Assembly (NCBI RefSeq): GCF_014851395.1
Contig: NW_024040928.1
Span: 9,859,728-9,923,727, forward strand
Source of the DNA: Micropterus salmoides
Lineage: Eukaryota > Chordata > Actinopteri > Centrarchiformes > Centrarchidae
Direction of reading: 5' to 3'
DNA length: 64,000 nucleotides
The notes under the pieces were generated by a model, which was given only the letters and a program-made list of their open reading frames with translations, did no database searches and was not told where the DNA came from. The stretch's first letter is position 1. Each line of letters opens with the position of its first letter. The translations under genes were made by a program, and so were the position numbers. This document shows, piece after piece, positions 1 to 29,263 of the stretch.

Positions 1-727
1 TGGTGATGGGTGTTATAAATAATGTTTGTGCAGCAGAGCTCACTGCCACAGGGCTGCCAATGATATTCATGCAACAGCCTTCAGCAGGATAGTAAAAGCG
101 CACACACACACAAACACACATGACACCATCACCACTTCCCACTTCCCAGCATGCAGGTGGCCCTAAGTAGCAGACCTCGGAGATGACAGTTATTTACATC
201 AGCAGACACATGTTCAGACACACACACAAACAGACTACCCCTGCTGCACCCATCTTGTTTAATGTTTTTATAATGATGTCAGTTATAATTTGCTGTGGAA
301 ATGAAGGAAAGACAGAGCACAAAGAGGAAGAGTTGGAATCAAAGACATTCAGAGATGGAAAGACAGAGGGGTCAAACATTTTCAGATTATTGTCCTCAGT
401 GACGTTTCTGTTGATGCTTCAGCAGCGTATTCATGTAAAGTTACAAGGCCTTGTCTAGCTATTTGTTTACCGTCACTGCTTGTAGCCTTGAAACAGCTCA
501 CTGTATTTATCATTGTGTGTATGTTTTCGTGTGTGTGTTCCTGATTGTCCTTTCAAGGCACTTTCCCTAGTGTGTGAATTAAGAGGCAATTAATTTACTT
601 GTGTTTATTTAAAACACTCACTTCTGAACAATCCAAACTTTAGAGATACCCTGCTGTGTGTGGGCTTCAGTTGGTCTGTGTGTTGACTCTGTGTGTCCTG
701 AACACTTGTGCTTTTGTTTGTTTGCAG

Positions 728-18755
<18,028 letters not shown>

Positions 18756-19109
18756 GCGACTGAGACCGAGGCACAAGCACGCACACGCACGCACCGAGCG
18801 CAGGTGCATAAAAACTCCACCGCGGATATCCCTCTACAACCCAGAGATGTTAACCCTGCCAACATCCCTGTCTCTGTACACTTCTGTCACAGTCCACCCC
18901 CCCGCCTCCCACTCTGCACCCTTACCCCTCACTTTATACCACTGAGCCATTGGCGCTTTTCACTGTTTGACGGGGGGTTTAATCACTTATTGAAGATGGA
19001 GCAACACAGAGTCAGACCCATCGACTCGTCCACTGTATGTAGATCTACATTTCCTGTGACCTTCAACGTTCTCTGCGTCCTACGGGCAACACAAGCTGAA
19101 GCTATTGGT

Positions 19110-19154
<45 letters not shown>

Positions 19155-21520
19155 TATGTTCGCTCATGGGAAGTAGATGTCCATTTCCTTTTTGACTCAT
19201 TTGGATTTTTTCTGGGTTTTTTGTGTGTTTGTTTAAATTGGTACCCAATTAACTGCTCCAAACACAGCGTGGAAGAGGGGAGAAGAATATAAGATTTCAT
19301 GTCAATTCAGCACAAACGAATAAACTTTGTGTAAAACACTGTATGCTACACACCGGTCTTGTCCTGAGCACTTTGTGTGTGCCATCATAACAATGTGAGA
19401 AAAATGTAGCAGTGCACTACTGTAGGCTCTCTGTATTACGTAAGAATGTATTTAAATATATATATATATTTACATATATCACTGTATGAAGGATTGGCAA
19501 CACCCCCCACCCAGTTACATATTCCTGCAATGCAAGCTGTTTGACTTTACAAAGATGTATTACTGACTTTTTGTTGTTGATCAATGTTACAGCCCACTAT
19601 AAAAAGGCTTATCTGGCTGAGTCAGAAGACTGTAAAAGGGATCACAATGGACTGATGTTCACTTTTTTCATCATTATGGCTGATTACTGTCAAATTCTGT
19701 TGTAATTAGTCGGAAATACCCAATAAATTGTGTAACTTCTGTGCTTCACTTTTACTTGAGAATGTGTTATTTTCAAATAAAACTGAAGCACTGTCATTTT
19801 TGTTTACAATTGCTTGAGCTCAATCATTACAAGTTGTAAAACTCAACTTTAGGCTCAAAATCATGTGTACTATGCAAAAACGAACAATTACATGATTCCC
19901 TCAAAGTTGAAGGTATACAAATACACAATTTCTTTGCCTTTAAAATCGTGATACAATTGTTGCATCCCTGCAAACTAAGGCAATGACATGAGTAGTAACA
20001 CCTAATTTAAAATGATATAATAAGGGGACATCTACCAGTGAGTAAAAGGTTACATGGGATTAAAATGGGTCTTTGCATTAAAGGAAATTTGCACTGGCAC
20101 AAACTTGTGAAAATTGTGCCGATCTGTAATACAGTGGTAACTAAATGAATCCATTCTTGGCAGCATGTTAAGTCTGCTGTAATACATTGTTTTAATTGAC
20201 CAGACCATCACCATCAGACAAGAACTTTGGCGGACAGAAGTCAAAACAGTCTCATCAGTTTCCTACTCATTAAGGCATTGTTGAAATGAAGCGCTCCCTT
20301 AATAGCTTCTTGACTGCACATTAGTAACCTCGGCTTGTAATCTGCTGGCCTTTGGTCAGGGGGGATTAGAGTGAATAATTTCTAACACAGTCTGTGACAT
20401 GGCTGCCACACACTATCCACACCAGGGATTTCAGACAAGGCCGGTATCCCTCTGTGTCCCAAACAGGTTGGCTTGTCAATGTTACTGTTTATGGGAAGCA
20501 CTATTGTACGCAGCCCTGGTGTCACTGCTGGACAAAAAGCCACTGCAGAGAAAAAATGTGATGTGAAGTACTATCATGAAGTAATCCTGTGGGTACTGTA
20601 GTATTTGTGCACATATGACTATGCCGGACATTCACACTGCATGGCATACCACTAAAAAAGATCAACCAAAATGACAAAAATAATGGTGATATGAAAACTA
20701 ACAAACATGGGGCTAAAAGCACCTAAGTAATTTGGCCTTTATAAAGATTTGTTTCTGTTTTATTCTACTGTAACATGTAAAAGGGTAGACGGGATCTTAT
20801 TGTATATACTGGAATGTATGTAGTTTAATTTACTTTTTGACCAAGTGTGTTCTGTCTCACAAGGGCTCAGGGGATAGAGTTGGAGTCTGTTGGATGTTGG
20901 GGAAAGACATTTATCAACCACTGGGATTTCTTGTTTGTTCTTTTTGTTTTCCCGTCTGCCCTTACTGCACCACACAACACAGTATAAAGCTCTCACCACA
21001 TATCTAGTGCAGAGATAAACAAGTAAAAGTGCTTTTAAATTTCATTCCATCGCTTTCAAATGTGCCACTCAGTGTCTGTTAGGATGTTAAAATTATTTTA
21101 CGAATGATAAAATGCCAAATTAAGGGGTTATTTATATGAAGATATATATAAATAAATGAATATATATATATTATATATATTAGATATAATGTGTAGTTTA
21201 AGATTATTCTGTTTGTTAGAGGCTTTTTTTGCACTAGTCGAATGTTTCTGTTGTGTGATTACATGTAACCTTTGGCTTTCTAGTTTGTCAAAAAGCAGAT
21301 TATTTTTGCAGAGCGACATCACTGATTTAATTTCCTCAGTTTCTACTGTATCTCCTATGTTTTCTATTTGAACTGTAGCTTGTCAACAAACCATTCTGTG
21401 CGTGTTTTTGTATTTATATATTGTATTGTTGAACTTAAAGCAATGAAAATACTGTTGTTATCCAGCTCCTTTAATACTGTTTTATAGTATGTGTATCAAT
21501 AAATCCAGGTGTAAAATGGG
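18756..21520 (+). other. plcb4: probable plcb4 3'UTR and downstream flank
   Basis: AT-rich sequence without credible coding potential follows the plcb4 stop. Poly(A) signals AATAAA occur at 19722-19727, 19776-19781 and 21498-21503; the last is followed within about 40 bases by a GT-rich stretch. A (CA)n run lies at 19112-19152. Which signal is used cannot be told from sequence alone. Confidence 0.5.
19112..19152. repeat. (CA)n microsatellite in plcb4 3'UTR
   Basis: About 20 CA units, 357 bases after the plcb4 stop codon. Confidence 0.95.
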
Positions 21521-21994
21521 ACAACTATGTGGCTCATTTGTGTTTCTTCAGAGTGCAACTGTGGGTGATTTTGATTCATTTAAATAAAATTGGTTAAAGG
21601 GCTTCTTGTACCTTAACAGCACCAAAAATTTATTGAAAATTCCTTTTTCTAGACTCATTAAAACGTTATTTTAATGCCAACAATGGAAACTATTCATCCC
21701 CTCAGTGTGTTCCTGCTGAGATCTGATCATTGTGTGCTGAAAATGTCTCAAGTGGGGCCGCACTGTCTGCAAGCCAGATTTATTGTTAAGAGCGAGAGCA
21801 CGCACCACCCCCGCACTTACTCCACAAACAATGCCCACGGCTGTCTAATCACATTCAACAAGTGCAGGGTGAATTAATATCCCAGATCCACTCTTAAACA
21901 GGCGGCTCCAGCGCTGAAGCTCTTATTGTCATTATAAAGCAGGCTAGGCCTATTTCCATTAGAAAGACGAACAACGCGCGGTAATTATATTTGC

Positions 21995-22007
21995 GTTGCC
22001 CGGCAAC
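21995..22007. promoter_or_regulatory. perfect palindromic X-box (RFX site)
   Basis: The 13-mer GTTGCCCGGCAAC is a perfect inverted repeat around its central base and fits the RFX consensus GTNRCC-N(0-3)-RGYAAC. It lies 20 bases upstream of a TATA box and about 140 bases upstream of the start codon of the ankyrin gene, a typical proximal-promoter position. RFX factors drive ciliary and neuronal genes; binding here is an inference. Confidence 0.65.
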
Positions 22008-22026
22008 TCTGTGGCTTCCACTTCAC

Positions 22027-22034
22027 TATATAAA
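22027..22034 (+). promoter_or_regulatory. TATA box of the ankrd63-like gene
   Basis: TATATAAA lies 115 bases upstream of the chosen ATG at 22149, placing transcription start near 22055-22065 and giving a 5'UTR of about 90 bases. No splice acceptor is needed to explain the start, which fits a one-exon gene. Confidence 0.7.
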
Positions 22035-22148
22035 CAGGGGTGATGAGTCTGTGTTGTCGGCATTCGTTTGCGGAAGAAGTTTCCAAACCGGATCCATATT
22101 GTAAAAACATGAGATTTCTCCGATAAGTTTTTGGCACATTTCAGAATC

Positions 22149-23669
22149 ATGTTCAAGGCTCAGGCGAAGTCCTATGGGCAAACAGGCACCAAGATCCTCC
22201 TGGAAGCGATGTCCAACGACAAAGTCCACCTGGCCAAGTTCGTTCTGGACGCGCTGGATGGGGAAATCGTGGACTCGAAAACAGAGGGCGCACATACCCC
22301 CCTCATCTCTTCTATCCTACTGCCTGATGGTCAGACTCGGTGTAAGTTTGTCGAGCTTCTGCTGCAGAGAGGAGCCAATGTCAACTGTCAGGACGGGGAC
22401 GGGCGGACCGCGCTCAGTTATGCTTGTGAGAAAGGCTACCTGGATGCTGTGAAGATCCTGGTCCGAAACAATGCAGACCCGGAGATTGTGGACTCCTGGG
22501 GGAACACTGCGCTAATGTACGCCGCAGTAGCAGGTCACTCCCCTGTGGTTGAGTTCTTGGTGAGAGCTTTCAGGAGGCTGGGTCTTCAGATAGACAGGCA
22601 GAATAAAGTTGGAAACTCTGCTGTTAAAGTGGCAAAGTTTCTCGGGCACACTGAGTGCATCTCTGCGCTCACTAACAACTCCAAGAAGGGCCGGGAGGCT
22701 GAGGGAGGCGCTCGGGGAAACGCGCAGCCGCGACTTAGTTTGGGATGTGGGGATGTGCATGACACGTTTGAGAGGAAAGTTGGACATTTAGTGAACAAAC
22801 TTGAGACCCTCCAAACGTGTAATCATGAAGACTGCTTATTAGTTCGTAATTGCACTTGGCAACCAAGGCCTCGGATAAAGCAGATTCGGTTACCATCAAT
22901 GGACTCAATAGATGAGTTTGAAAGAGGGAGTGAATGCTCCACCTTGCATCCACAGGAGCTGGTCTTCTCCAGAGTCCTTACCCATACACCCCTTCCGCGG
23001 ACTTCCGACCATTCTCCAAATTATGAGCACCCTAAAACCGGGCGAAAGCTGTCCACTTCTGATTATCACCTCCCTCCTCTTATACAGAGCTGTCAGGCTC
23101 AAACATGTATTTTCTTTTCACCCCGGCCCGGCAGAAACATCCCCGAACCCAGCGCGCCCTCTGCCTTGGGCATCTTACTGACTCCCATCCTAGCCAACAA
23201 AAGTATGCATGAACCACGGACAGAAAAATCTAAAATGTTAGACTTCGGTGTGCGCAGATTTCACGACAGCTACTATCAGAAAAGATGGAGTCTGCCAACC
23301 AGCATCCACAGCCCCACACCTCCAGAGCGCACACTGGTGCATTTGCGTAAACCCAGAACCGCGAGGAGGCGTGAAGCGTCTCCCTGCAAGGCTGAGCCTC
23401 CTCACTTTGCCGTCCCAGCTGCCGCTACTTCAAACACTACTTTCTCGGTGCTGAGCAACAAACTCCTGCGCCGTTTTACCTCCCCGGAGTTTAAAAAGGA
23501 TGTGAAAGAGTTGGAGGAGGATCCGGTGCTGACGTCGGGGCCGATGCCGCGATCAGAAACATTTCCTCAGGGCATAAAACATCCCCAGGTGGACAGTAAA
23601 CCCAGCATCGACAGCATCAGCTCAGTCAAGTGCGAGTTTGATTTTCATTTCAGAACGCCAAACTCTTAA
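22149..23669 (+). CDS. ankrd63: ANKRD63-family ankyrin-repeat protein, single exon
   Basis: A 506-residue intronless reading frame. Residues about 13-180 form five ankyrin units (GTKILLEAMSNDKVHLAKFV; CKFVELLLQRGANVNCQD; GRTALSYACEKGYLDAVKIL; GNTALMYAAVAGHSPVVEFL; a fifth from NKVGNSAVKVAKFLGHTEC). This layout and GTxxxLEAM..KVHLAxFVLDALD match ANKRD63 as I recall it, not ANKRD34. The rest (181-506) is Ser/Pro/Arg-rich and probably disordered, with conserved-looking islands such as RRFTSPEFKKDVKELEED. Human ANKRD63 is about 380 residues, so this tail is longer. Start: the upstream in-frame TTG at 22131 is not credible; the first ATG is 22149. Ankyrin repeats bind protein partners; the function of ANKRD63 is little known. 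It could be true ankrd63 or a duplicate of it. Confidence 0.87.
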   Translation: MFKAQAKSYGQTGTKILLEAMSNDKVHLAKFVLDALDGEIVDSKTEGAHTPLISSILLPDGQTRCKFVELLLQRGANVNCQDGDGRTALSYACEKGYLDAVKILVRNNADPEIVDSWGNTALMYAAVAGHSPVVEFLVRAFRRLGLQIDRQNKVGNSAVKVAKFLGHTECISALTNNSKKGREAEGGARGNAQPRLSLGCGDVHDTFERKVGHLVNKLETLQTCNHEDCLLVRNCTWQPRPRIKQIRLPSMDSIDEFERGSECSTLHPQELVFSRVLTHTPLPRTSDHSPNYEHPKTGRKLSTSDYHLPPLIQSCQAQTCIFFSPRPGRNIPEPSAPSALGILLTPILANKSMHEPRTEKSKMLDFGVRRFHDSYYQKRWSLPTSIHSPTPPERTLVHLRKPRTARRREASPCKAEPPHFAVPAAATSNTTFSVLSNKLLRRFTSPEFKKDVKELEEDPVLTSGPMPRSETFPQGIKHPQVDSKPSIDSISSVKCEFDFHFRTPNS

Positions 23670-23674
23670 ATAAA
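23669..23674 (+). terminator. AATAAA overlapping the ankrd63-like stop codon
   Basis: The last base of the TAA stop (23667-23669) is the first base of an AATAAA. If used, the mRNA would have almost no 3'UTR. No other AATAAA was noticed in the next few hundred bases, but variant signals were not searched exhaustively. Confidence 0.35.
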
Positions 23675-25292
23675 AACAATGCGTCATGCGTAAAAAGTGT
23701 GACTAAACTTACTAGAACGGTAGTTTTAGACCTAGTTACTTGAGAGAGATAATCCGCTGCACTCAATTAGCTACTTTCCTAAAGTCACCTCCAAAATGTG
23801 TCTTGTGATCTTCACTGACCGTCAAAATTCAAATGGCTTGCCTGCAAATGATCAGTGCATCCAACAGAGTCGATGTGGTTAACGTCCTGCAAAAGTTTCT
23901 GCCATGTTACATCCGGACGCTATCAACCGATGTATAGAGGGGGTAAAAACGAACCTAAAGGCATTTGACTACAAATGAATAACAACAGCAATTCAGAGTA
24001 CTTTGCATGTGCGTAAAATACCAGCACCCGCCGGTCGGACACTGCAGCTGAAACGCAATGTGTAACTTCTAGTTCCAGTATAAACATCATATGTTCAGCA
24101 GCATTTGCCACTCCCTTTGGAGTGGGTAGGGGGTTACATCGAAGGTGGAGAGGTGATGTTCAATATATTATATAGGCTACGGTTAGCATTTACTTGTGTT
24201 ATGCTACAATATTTCACATGTCACATCAGCGTAGATTTCTATTGGTTGGCGTGCCATCTTCAATTGCTGATTTTTATGGTTGCTAACAGTGATTAGAATC
24301 GCACTCTCAGGCATCTGAAATGAACCTAGTGTCCTGTGTTAGATGAGTGCGTGCGCGAGAAAGAAAGACAGGCAATCAATCAGATAGCATTATTGCGTAG
24401 AGTATTTACAGTACATTTTCAAAAAGAGACATCAATACCATTTAACGATTCAGGCGTTGGTGTAATTCTAGTCATCTCAATTAAGCGTTAAGTTTAGTCC
24501 GATCTTCTGTGTGTAATTAGTCTCAAAATCACGATTCGTAAAGCAAGAGAAAAATGATACCCTAGTGGTTCCGGTGTCAGGTTCACTTGTGTCATAACTT
24601 CTGAAATGCTTCTTTAATAAATCTCTTAATAATATTAATCTTAATACGTATCCGTTTAAGATGAACAGATGTTTTACAGCACCCATTCTCACAAACTCTC
24701 AGCTGCAAACCTTACAGAAGTGGAGTTCGGAATAGAGGGAGGGAGGGAGAGGGTGTTGTCGGCGTTTCCCTCCAGACGTACATCATTTCAGCCCAGCCTA
24801 CAGCTGCTACCACAGAGATGGCGAGCACAGCATTGCGGGAATAACTGAGACTGCATGCCGAGTTCGTCCTTACAAGAGACACAGGTGACGGACTTTCAGA
24901 TGACGGACTTTGTCATTCAAGAAGGACCTATTTATTCCTGGTGTTAATAATGCATAGAGGGAGCTCGGTCCTGCAGCTGCCACTGCGTTAAACCTTGTCA
25001 ACCTTGGGGAGGCAGGTCGGTTTGGACAGTCAGAACTCCTCGGAGCCGGCTGCTTCTGCAGCTCAAACCGGATCTCACGTCGAGACATTTTTTTGCTGCA
25101 TTCACGATGATCTGAGCGTGACTTACGGGCGCTGAGTAGAGGCATCCCTCCTCTCTCTCTCTTCCCCCCTTTCTTTCTCTCTCTCCCGCCTCCCCTCTCT
25201 GTCTTTCTCTCTTTTCTTTTCGTGGCTTCAGCACAGGCTGCTCAGTCAGTTTGCCCCCCTCTTTTTTTCCAGCGCTGGGGAAGCTGATAGCA
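23675..25292. other. intergenic region and lamp5 promoter/5'UTR
   Basis: No coding region seen. The left part is mixed-composition DNA. From about 24720 it becomes G/C- and purine-rich (GGGAGG runs, CGG-containing blocks). It ends in a long CT-rich tract (about 25146-25222) just before the lamp5 ATG, as in a CpG-containing TATA-less promoter and 5'UTR. The transcription start is not resolved. Confidence 0.45.
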
Positions 25293-28200
25293 ATGGAACG
25301 ACTCGGGTTCAGTACCACGGAGAGCGCTCGACTTCTGCTGCTCTGTGTGTTTGGTAAGGGGGAGAGAGAGTGTGTGTTGCTGTGTGTGTGCGCAGTTGTC
25401 GTGACTCCTCACTGCAGTGAGTGTGTGCGTATGTGTGCGTGCGTGGGCCTCTTCTGCGCGTGTTCGGGCACGACCGGGTGTATGTGTGCTCTTATGTTTC
25501 ACTGAGTTGGCATATTTCACCTGTTATTACCTCCTCACATGAATAGAAAAGTCTTTCAAACATGATCAGAGTTGCAGCTCATCACTTCCTGGCGCTGTTT
25601 AGACTGCAGCCAGTGGCGTGCTGTTGCTCCCCCGATACTGCAGATTTCTGACGTCCAGTGTTTTTAACCTGATGTTGACTATGCCGTGAGGAAACAGAGG
25701 TGATATGCCAGGGATCTAAAAATGTGGTGGGGGGGGGACACCGCTAAACTCAATGGCAACCCAGTACGCCGCTGTCTCTGCTGATTCTGCATGTTTTGGT
25801 ATGCGTATGCCCCATCTGTTACCCCGTAAGTGCCCCCACCAAAATCCTATTCTTTTCTGCTCCGTGGCCAGGTGTGCTAGCGCTGTCCGTGGTGCTGGCG
25901 GAGCAGGAAGGGGAGAACCTGTCCGGCCTCTCCAACAACCCAGACAAAGCCATCTTCGCGGTCCGAGAGAACGGCACAACATGCCTGATGGTGGAGTTCG
26001 CCGTGAAATTCCTCGTGCCATATGACGTGCTCGCGCTCAACGGCATAGACGTAAGGAATCCCCCGTGCATTTTAATACATGTGGATGCTGTAGGGGAAAA
26101 AAAGGAAAGATACGCACAGGCCGTTTCAGGATGTATAACGTGAAGACAAAGGTTAATCCGTTGTGCGTAAAAGTGGTTGCTGCCCTGGAATTGTGTTGAA
26201 AAATATTGCGCTATTTATGTAAATGGACTGTTTCTGTTCTTATTAATAAAGAGGAATGTATTTTGAACACATTAGAGTTGTACTTGGAAACTGCTTTTCT
26301 TCTGTGTGGTCGTGCGTAAAATGCTGACGTCGACCATCATCAGGAAAAGGAAAACATTTTCTGATATCAAACTTTTTTTTTTTTTCCCATGAATTGAATT
26401 TTCTTTGTCTCTGGTTCTAAGAACCTCTCATCAAAATAATCCGGACGGTTTTCTGGATATGCGTTTATGCTGAACATTCGTGCGTAAAAATTGAACGCTA
26501 ATGCTAAAAGCTCCTACCAGCGACATTACAGTCCGCGATCTGCTATCGCTCAACTTTTTACTCCTACTTGTATCTGTTTGCAGCTAATCACCGAGCAGGC
26601 GTCGTTCACTCTGCCCCGTAGTGCGGAAATCGAGGGGAAATGTGGGAGCACGGAGTCAGAGATCCACATAACCTGGAAGAACAACGCCTACATTCTCCGC
26701 ATCTACTTCTCTAAGGTGGGCGAGAAAGTGACACCAATGCAATGTAGCATCACAACCATCTCCTGAGGATGAGGACGCTAATACATCACCTAAAAATCCG
26801 TTTTCACGAATTTACTGGGGTTCACATTGTCTTTAGTTTGAAGTTTCTGTCAAACATTGGCATGTGTCTGCGTCCCACAGGAGTCCCGTGACAAGGACAT
26901 TGAGGTGTGGAAGGTTAGCAAGGTCCAGTTCGTCTACGACACCTCGGAGACGTCGCAATTCATCAACGCATACAACCGTGAGTCTCCCGCCGAGCCATGT
27001 GTACAGTAACCACTCAGCTCTGATCGCAACTTGCCGTCATTCATCTCACAACTACATTCAGATGGAATTACAAGGTGGATTCATGCTTGTAGGTCTATTT
27101 ATGACGCACGCATTTTTGGAAACATTTCACTGGAATTATTGCAGAGTTTAGGTAAAGTTACAGTAGGCTATGCCTTTGAACTGAAAAATATGCCTATTAT
27201 TATTATTGCAACGTAAAAAACAAAACTAGAGCATTTTTCGGTTTTGTATCTTCCTATAAACTCGTTTAACTAAGTTGTCATACTAAGTTTAATTATTCTG
27301 TTGTCAACAAGTCGTTTTGGTTTGTTTTATATTTTATTATTTTTCCTGTTATTTTGTTTTTTATATTGAACATTTATGAATCTCGTTTTCACACAGGCCC
27401 ACATGGAGGCCCACACACACCTTAAACATTATAATGCCTTCATGCTTACTTTATATTCATCCATGACTCATGCTTTCTCTGCAGCTGGGAAGCACACAGC
27501 CAGCACCCACCGCCTGTCGGCCCTGGTGACCCCCGCCGGGCGCTCCTTTGTGTGCACAGCACAGCAGACTCTCACCCTCATCTCAAGCGACCACCAGAAG
27601 GGCATCACCGTCTCCATGTATGACATCCAGATCCAGCCCTTTGACATCGCCTCTGACTTCATGTTCAGCGAACGTAAGAACAATTCACATACAATTCCTT
27701 TTTTGAGAAACACTGCCACTGTTTTCTAGTCCCTGACTCTCTCTCTCTCCTATTGCTGCAGTATGGAGTACATAAGACTGCAGAGATGGAGACAGGGTAA
27801 CAAGAGAAAAAAAGAGGGGGTGGGGGATGCAAGACAGATGAAAGAGATGAAAAGAGAGGCGGAGAGAGAAGGAAAGAAGCAGTGGGGGTCATTAGGACTT
27901 TATGAGTGCAGTCATATCTTATCCTCAATGCAAGCTTTTATAGACACACACAATGTACCTGGACTGTCCTCTGAAGCCAATCACCTTGGAAGAATCATTT
28001 GGTCTGAGCTGCTGTAAACTGGGCTGCGCCATGCTTCACTGCCTTCCTCCTAGTGTGCATTACTGCTGTCCACAGAGAGAAACACCTTCAACTTTAAAAC
28101 GCATACTGCACTTCCAGCCCCACTTAGACACAAAAGAGGGAAAGAAAACTGTGTGTGACAACTGAAAGAGAGAAGAAGCATCTGTGAAAGTTCACCTTTC

Positions 28201-29263
28201 TGTGATTTATTTATTTTTTACAAAAAAACCCTCAGGAACAGTTGTTTCTGTTTAAACACACAGACGCTACCACTATTTTTCACACACGTGCTACTCACAG
28301 ATATGCATGCACACACACCACACCACTATGTACGCTGCACACTTAGGTCCGTGTCAGCCTATACTGCAGCCTGACAAACCCAGTAAGGGGCCACATGGTG
28401 AGTGCGTGGTTACTACAGTCTTGAAGGTCACCAAGACGACAGGGCTGAGTGATATTAAATCCCATACAAAATGATCAAACTGACGTTCAATGCAGTTAAC
28501 TGTGTTCCACTGTACGCACTGCATCAGAAAACGCCTTACATGTGTAACACAAAAAAACCCATAGCTACTTACCAATTAAATTGGAATCATTCAATTAGAT
28601 GTTAAATGATTACTTGATTAAAGGATGGTCAATTGACAGAAATCAATAAAATTAAATCAGCTATTTTAATAATTGATGCATCATTTAAGTCATTCTTTTA
28701 AGCAAAAATGGCCAAATTCACTAGTTTAAGCTTCTCAAATGTGAATATTTGCTGGATTCTTTCATCCTTCACAGTAGTGGACTCGTAAAGCCCTGGCTGG
28801 AGAAAACAGTAAATCTGAAGACATCAGTTGCGTTTTTCTCAATTTTACAAAAAACAATTAATCAAGAAAGAAATCACTAGATTAAACAATAATGAAAATA
28901 ACTTTTAGGCGCAGTTAGTTGTCTTATTTTAAATGACCACATTATCACAATACGATTCCATTGAAAGGCACCCAGCCCGAAAAGACAATGCACACAAAAA
29001 ATTCCCTATAGGCCTTTTTAGGACCCTTGTCAGTCATGTTCCGTCACCTTAACATGCTGACTATGCTCATTATTTTACTTTTTGCAGCCTACAAGTGTAT
29101 CACCGACCAGCGGGAGCGCCTGGAGGAGACCCTCCCCCTCATCCTGGGCTTCATTTTGGCCCTCATCATCGTCATCACGCTCACGGTATACCACTTCCAC
29201 CTGAAGCTGACGGCGAACCAGCCCCAGCTCCCCAGAGATCGCTCCATGTACAAGAACATGTAG
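25293..29263 (+). CDS. lamp5: lamp5, lysosome-associated membrane protein family member 5 (complete, 6 exons)
   Basis: Exons 25293-25353, 25872-26050, 26584-26715, 26881-26977, 27485-27673 and 29088-29263 join to a 277-residue type I membrane protein. Residues 1-30 are a signal peptide ending near VVLA|EQEGENLSG. Then comes one LAMP luminal domain with N-glycosylation sites (ENLS, ENGT) and paired cysteines (TTCLMVEF, GKCGST, RSFVCTAQQ, YKCITD). A membrane span follows at about 234-253, then a short tail ending RSMYKNM. The final YKNM is a Yxx-hydrophobic sorting signal, as in human LAMP5 (YKHM) but without its last glycine. LAMP5/BAD-LAMP traffics through endosomal compartments of neurons and, in mammals, plasmacytoid dendritic cells. 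Strong block matches (AEQE.ENLSGLS, VRENGTTCLM, QIQPFDI.SDF, LEETLPLILG) make the identity firm. Confidence 0.96.

Noticed and set aside
22131..22148. Upstream start extending the ankyrin gene by six residues
   Set aside because: The codon at 22131 is TTG, not ATG; the first in-frame ATG is 22149.
29027..29263. Alternative lamp5 first exon starting in intron 5
   Set aside because: The frame upstream of 29088 has no family similarity and a clean CAG acceptor ends at 29087.
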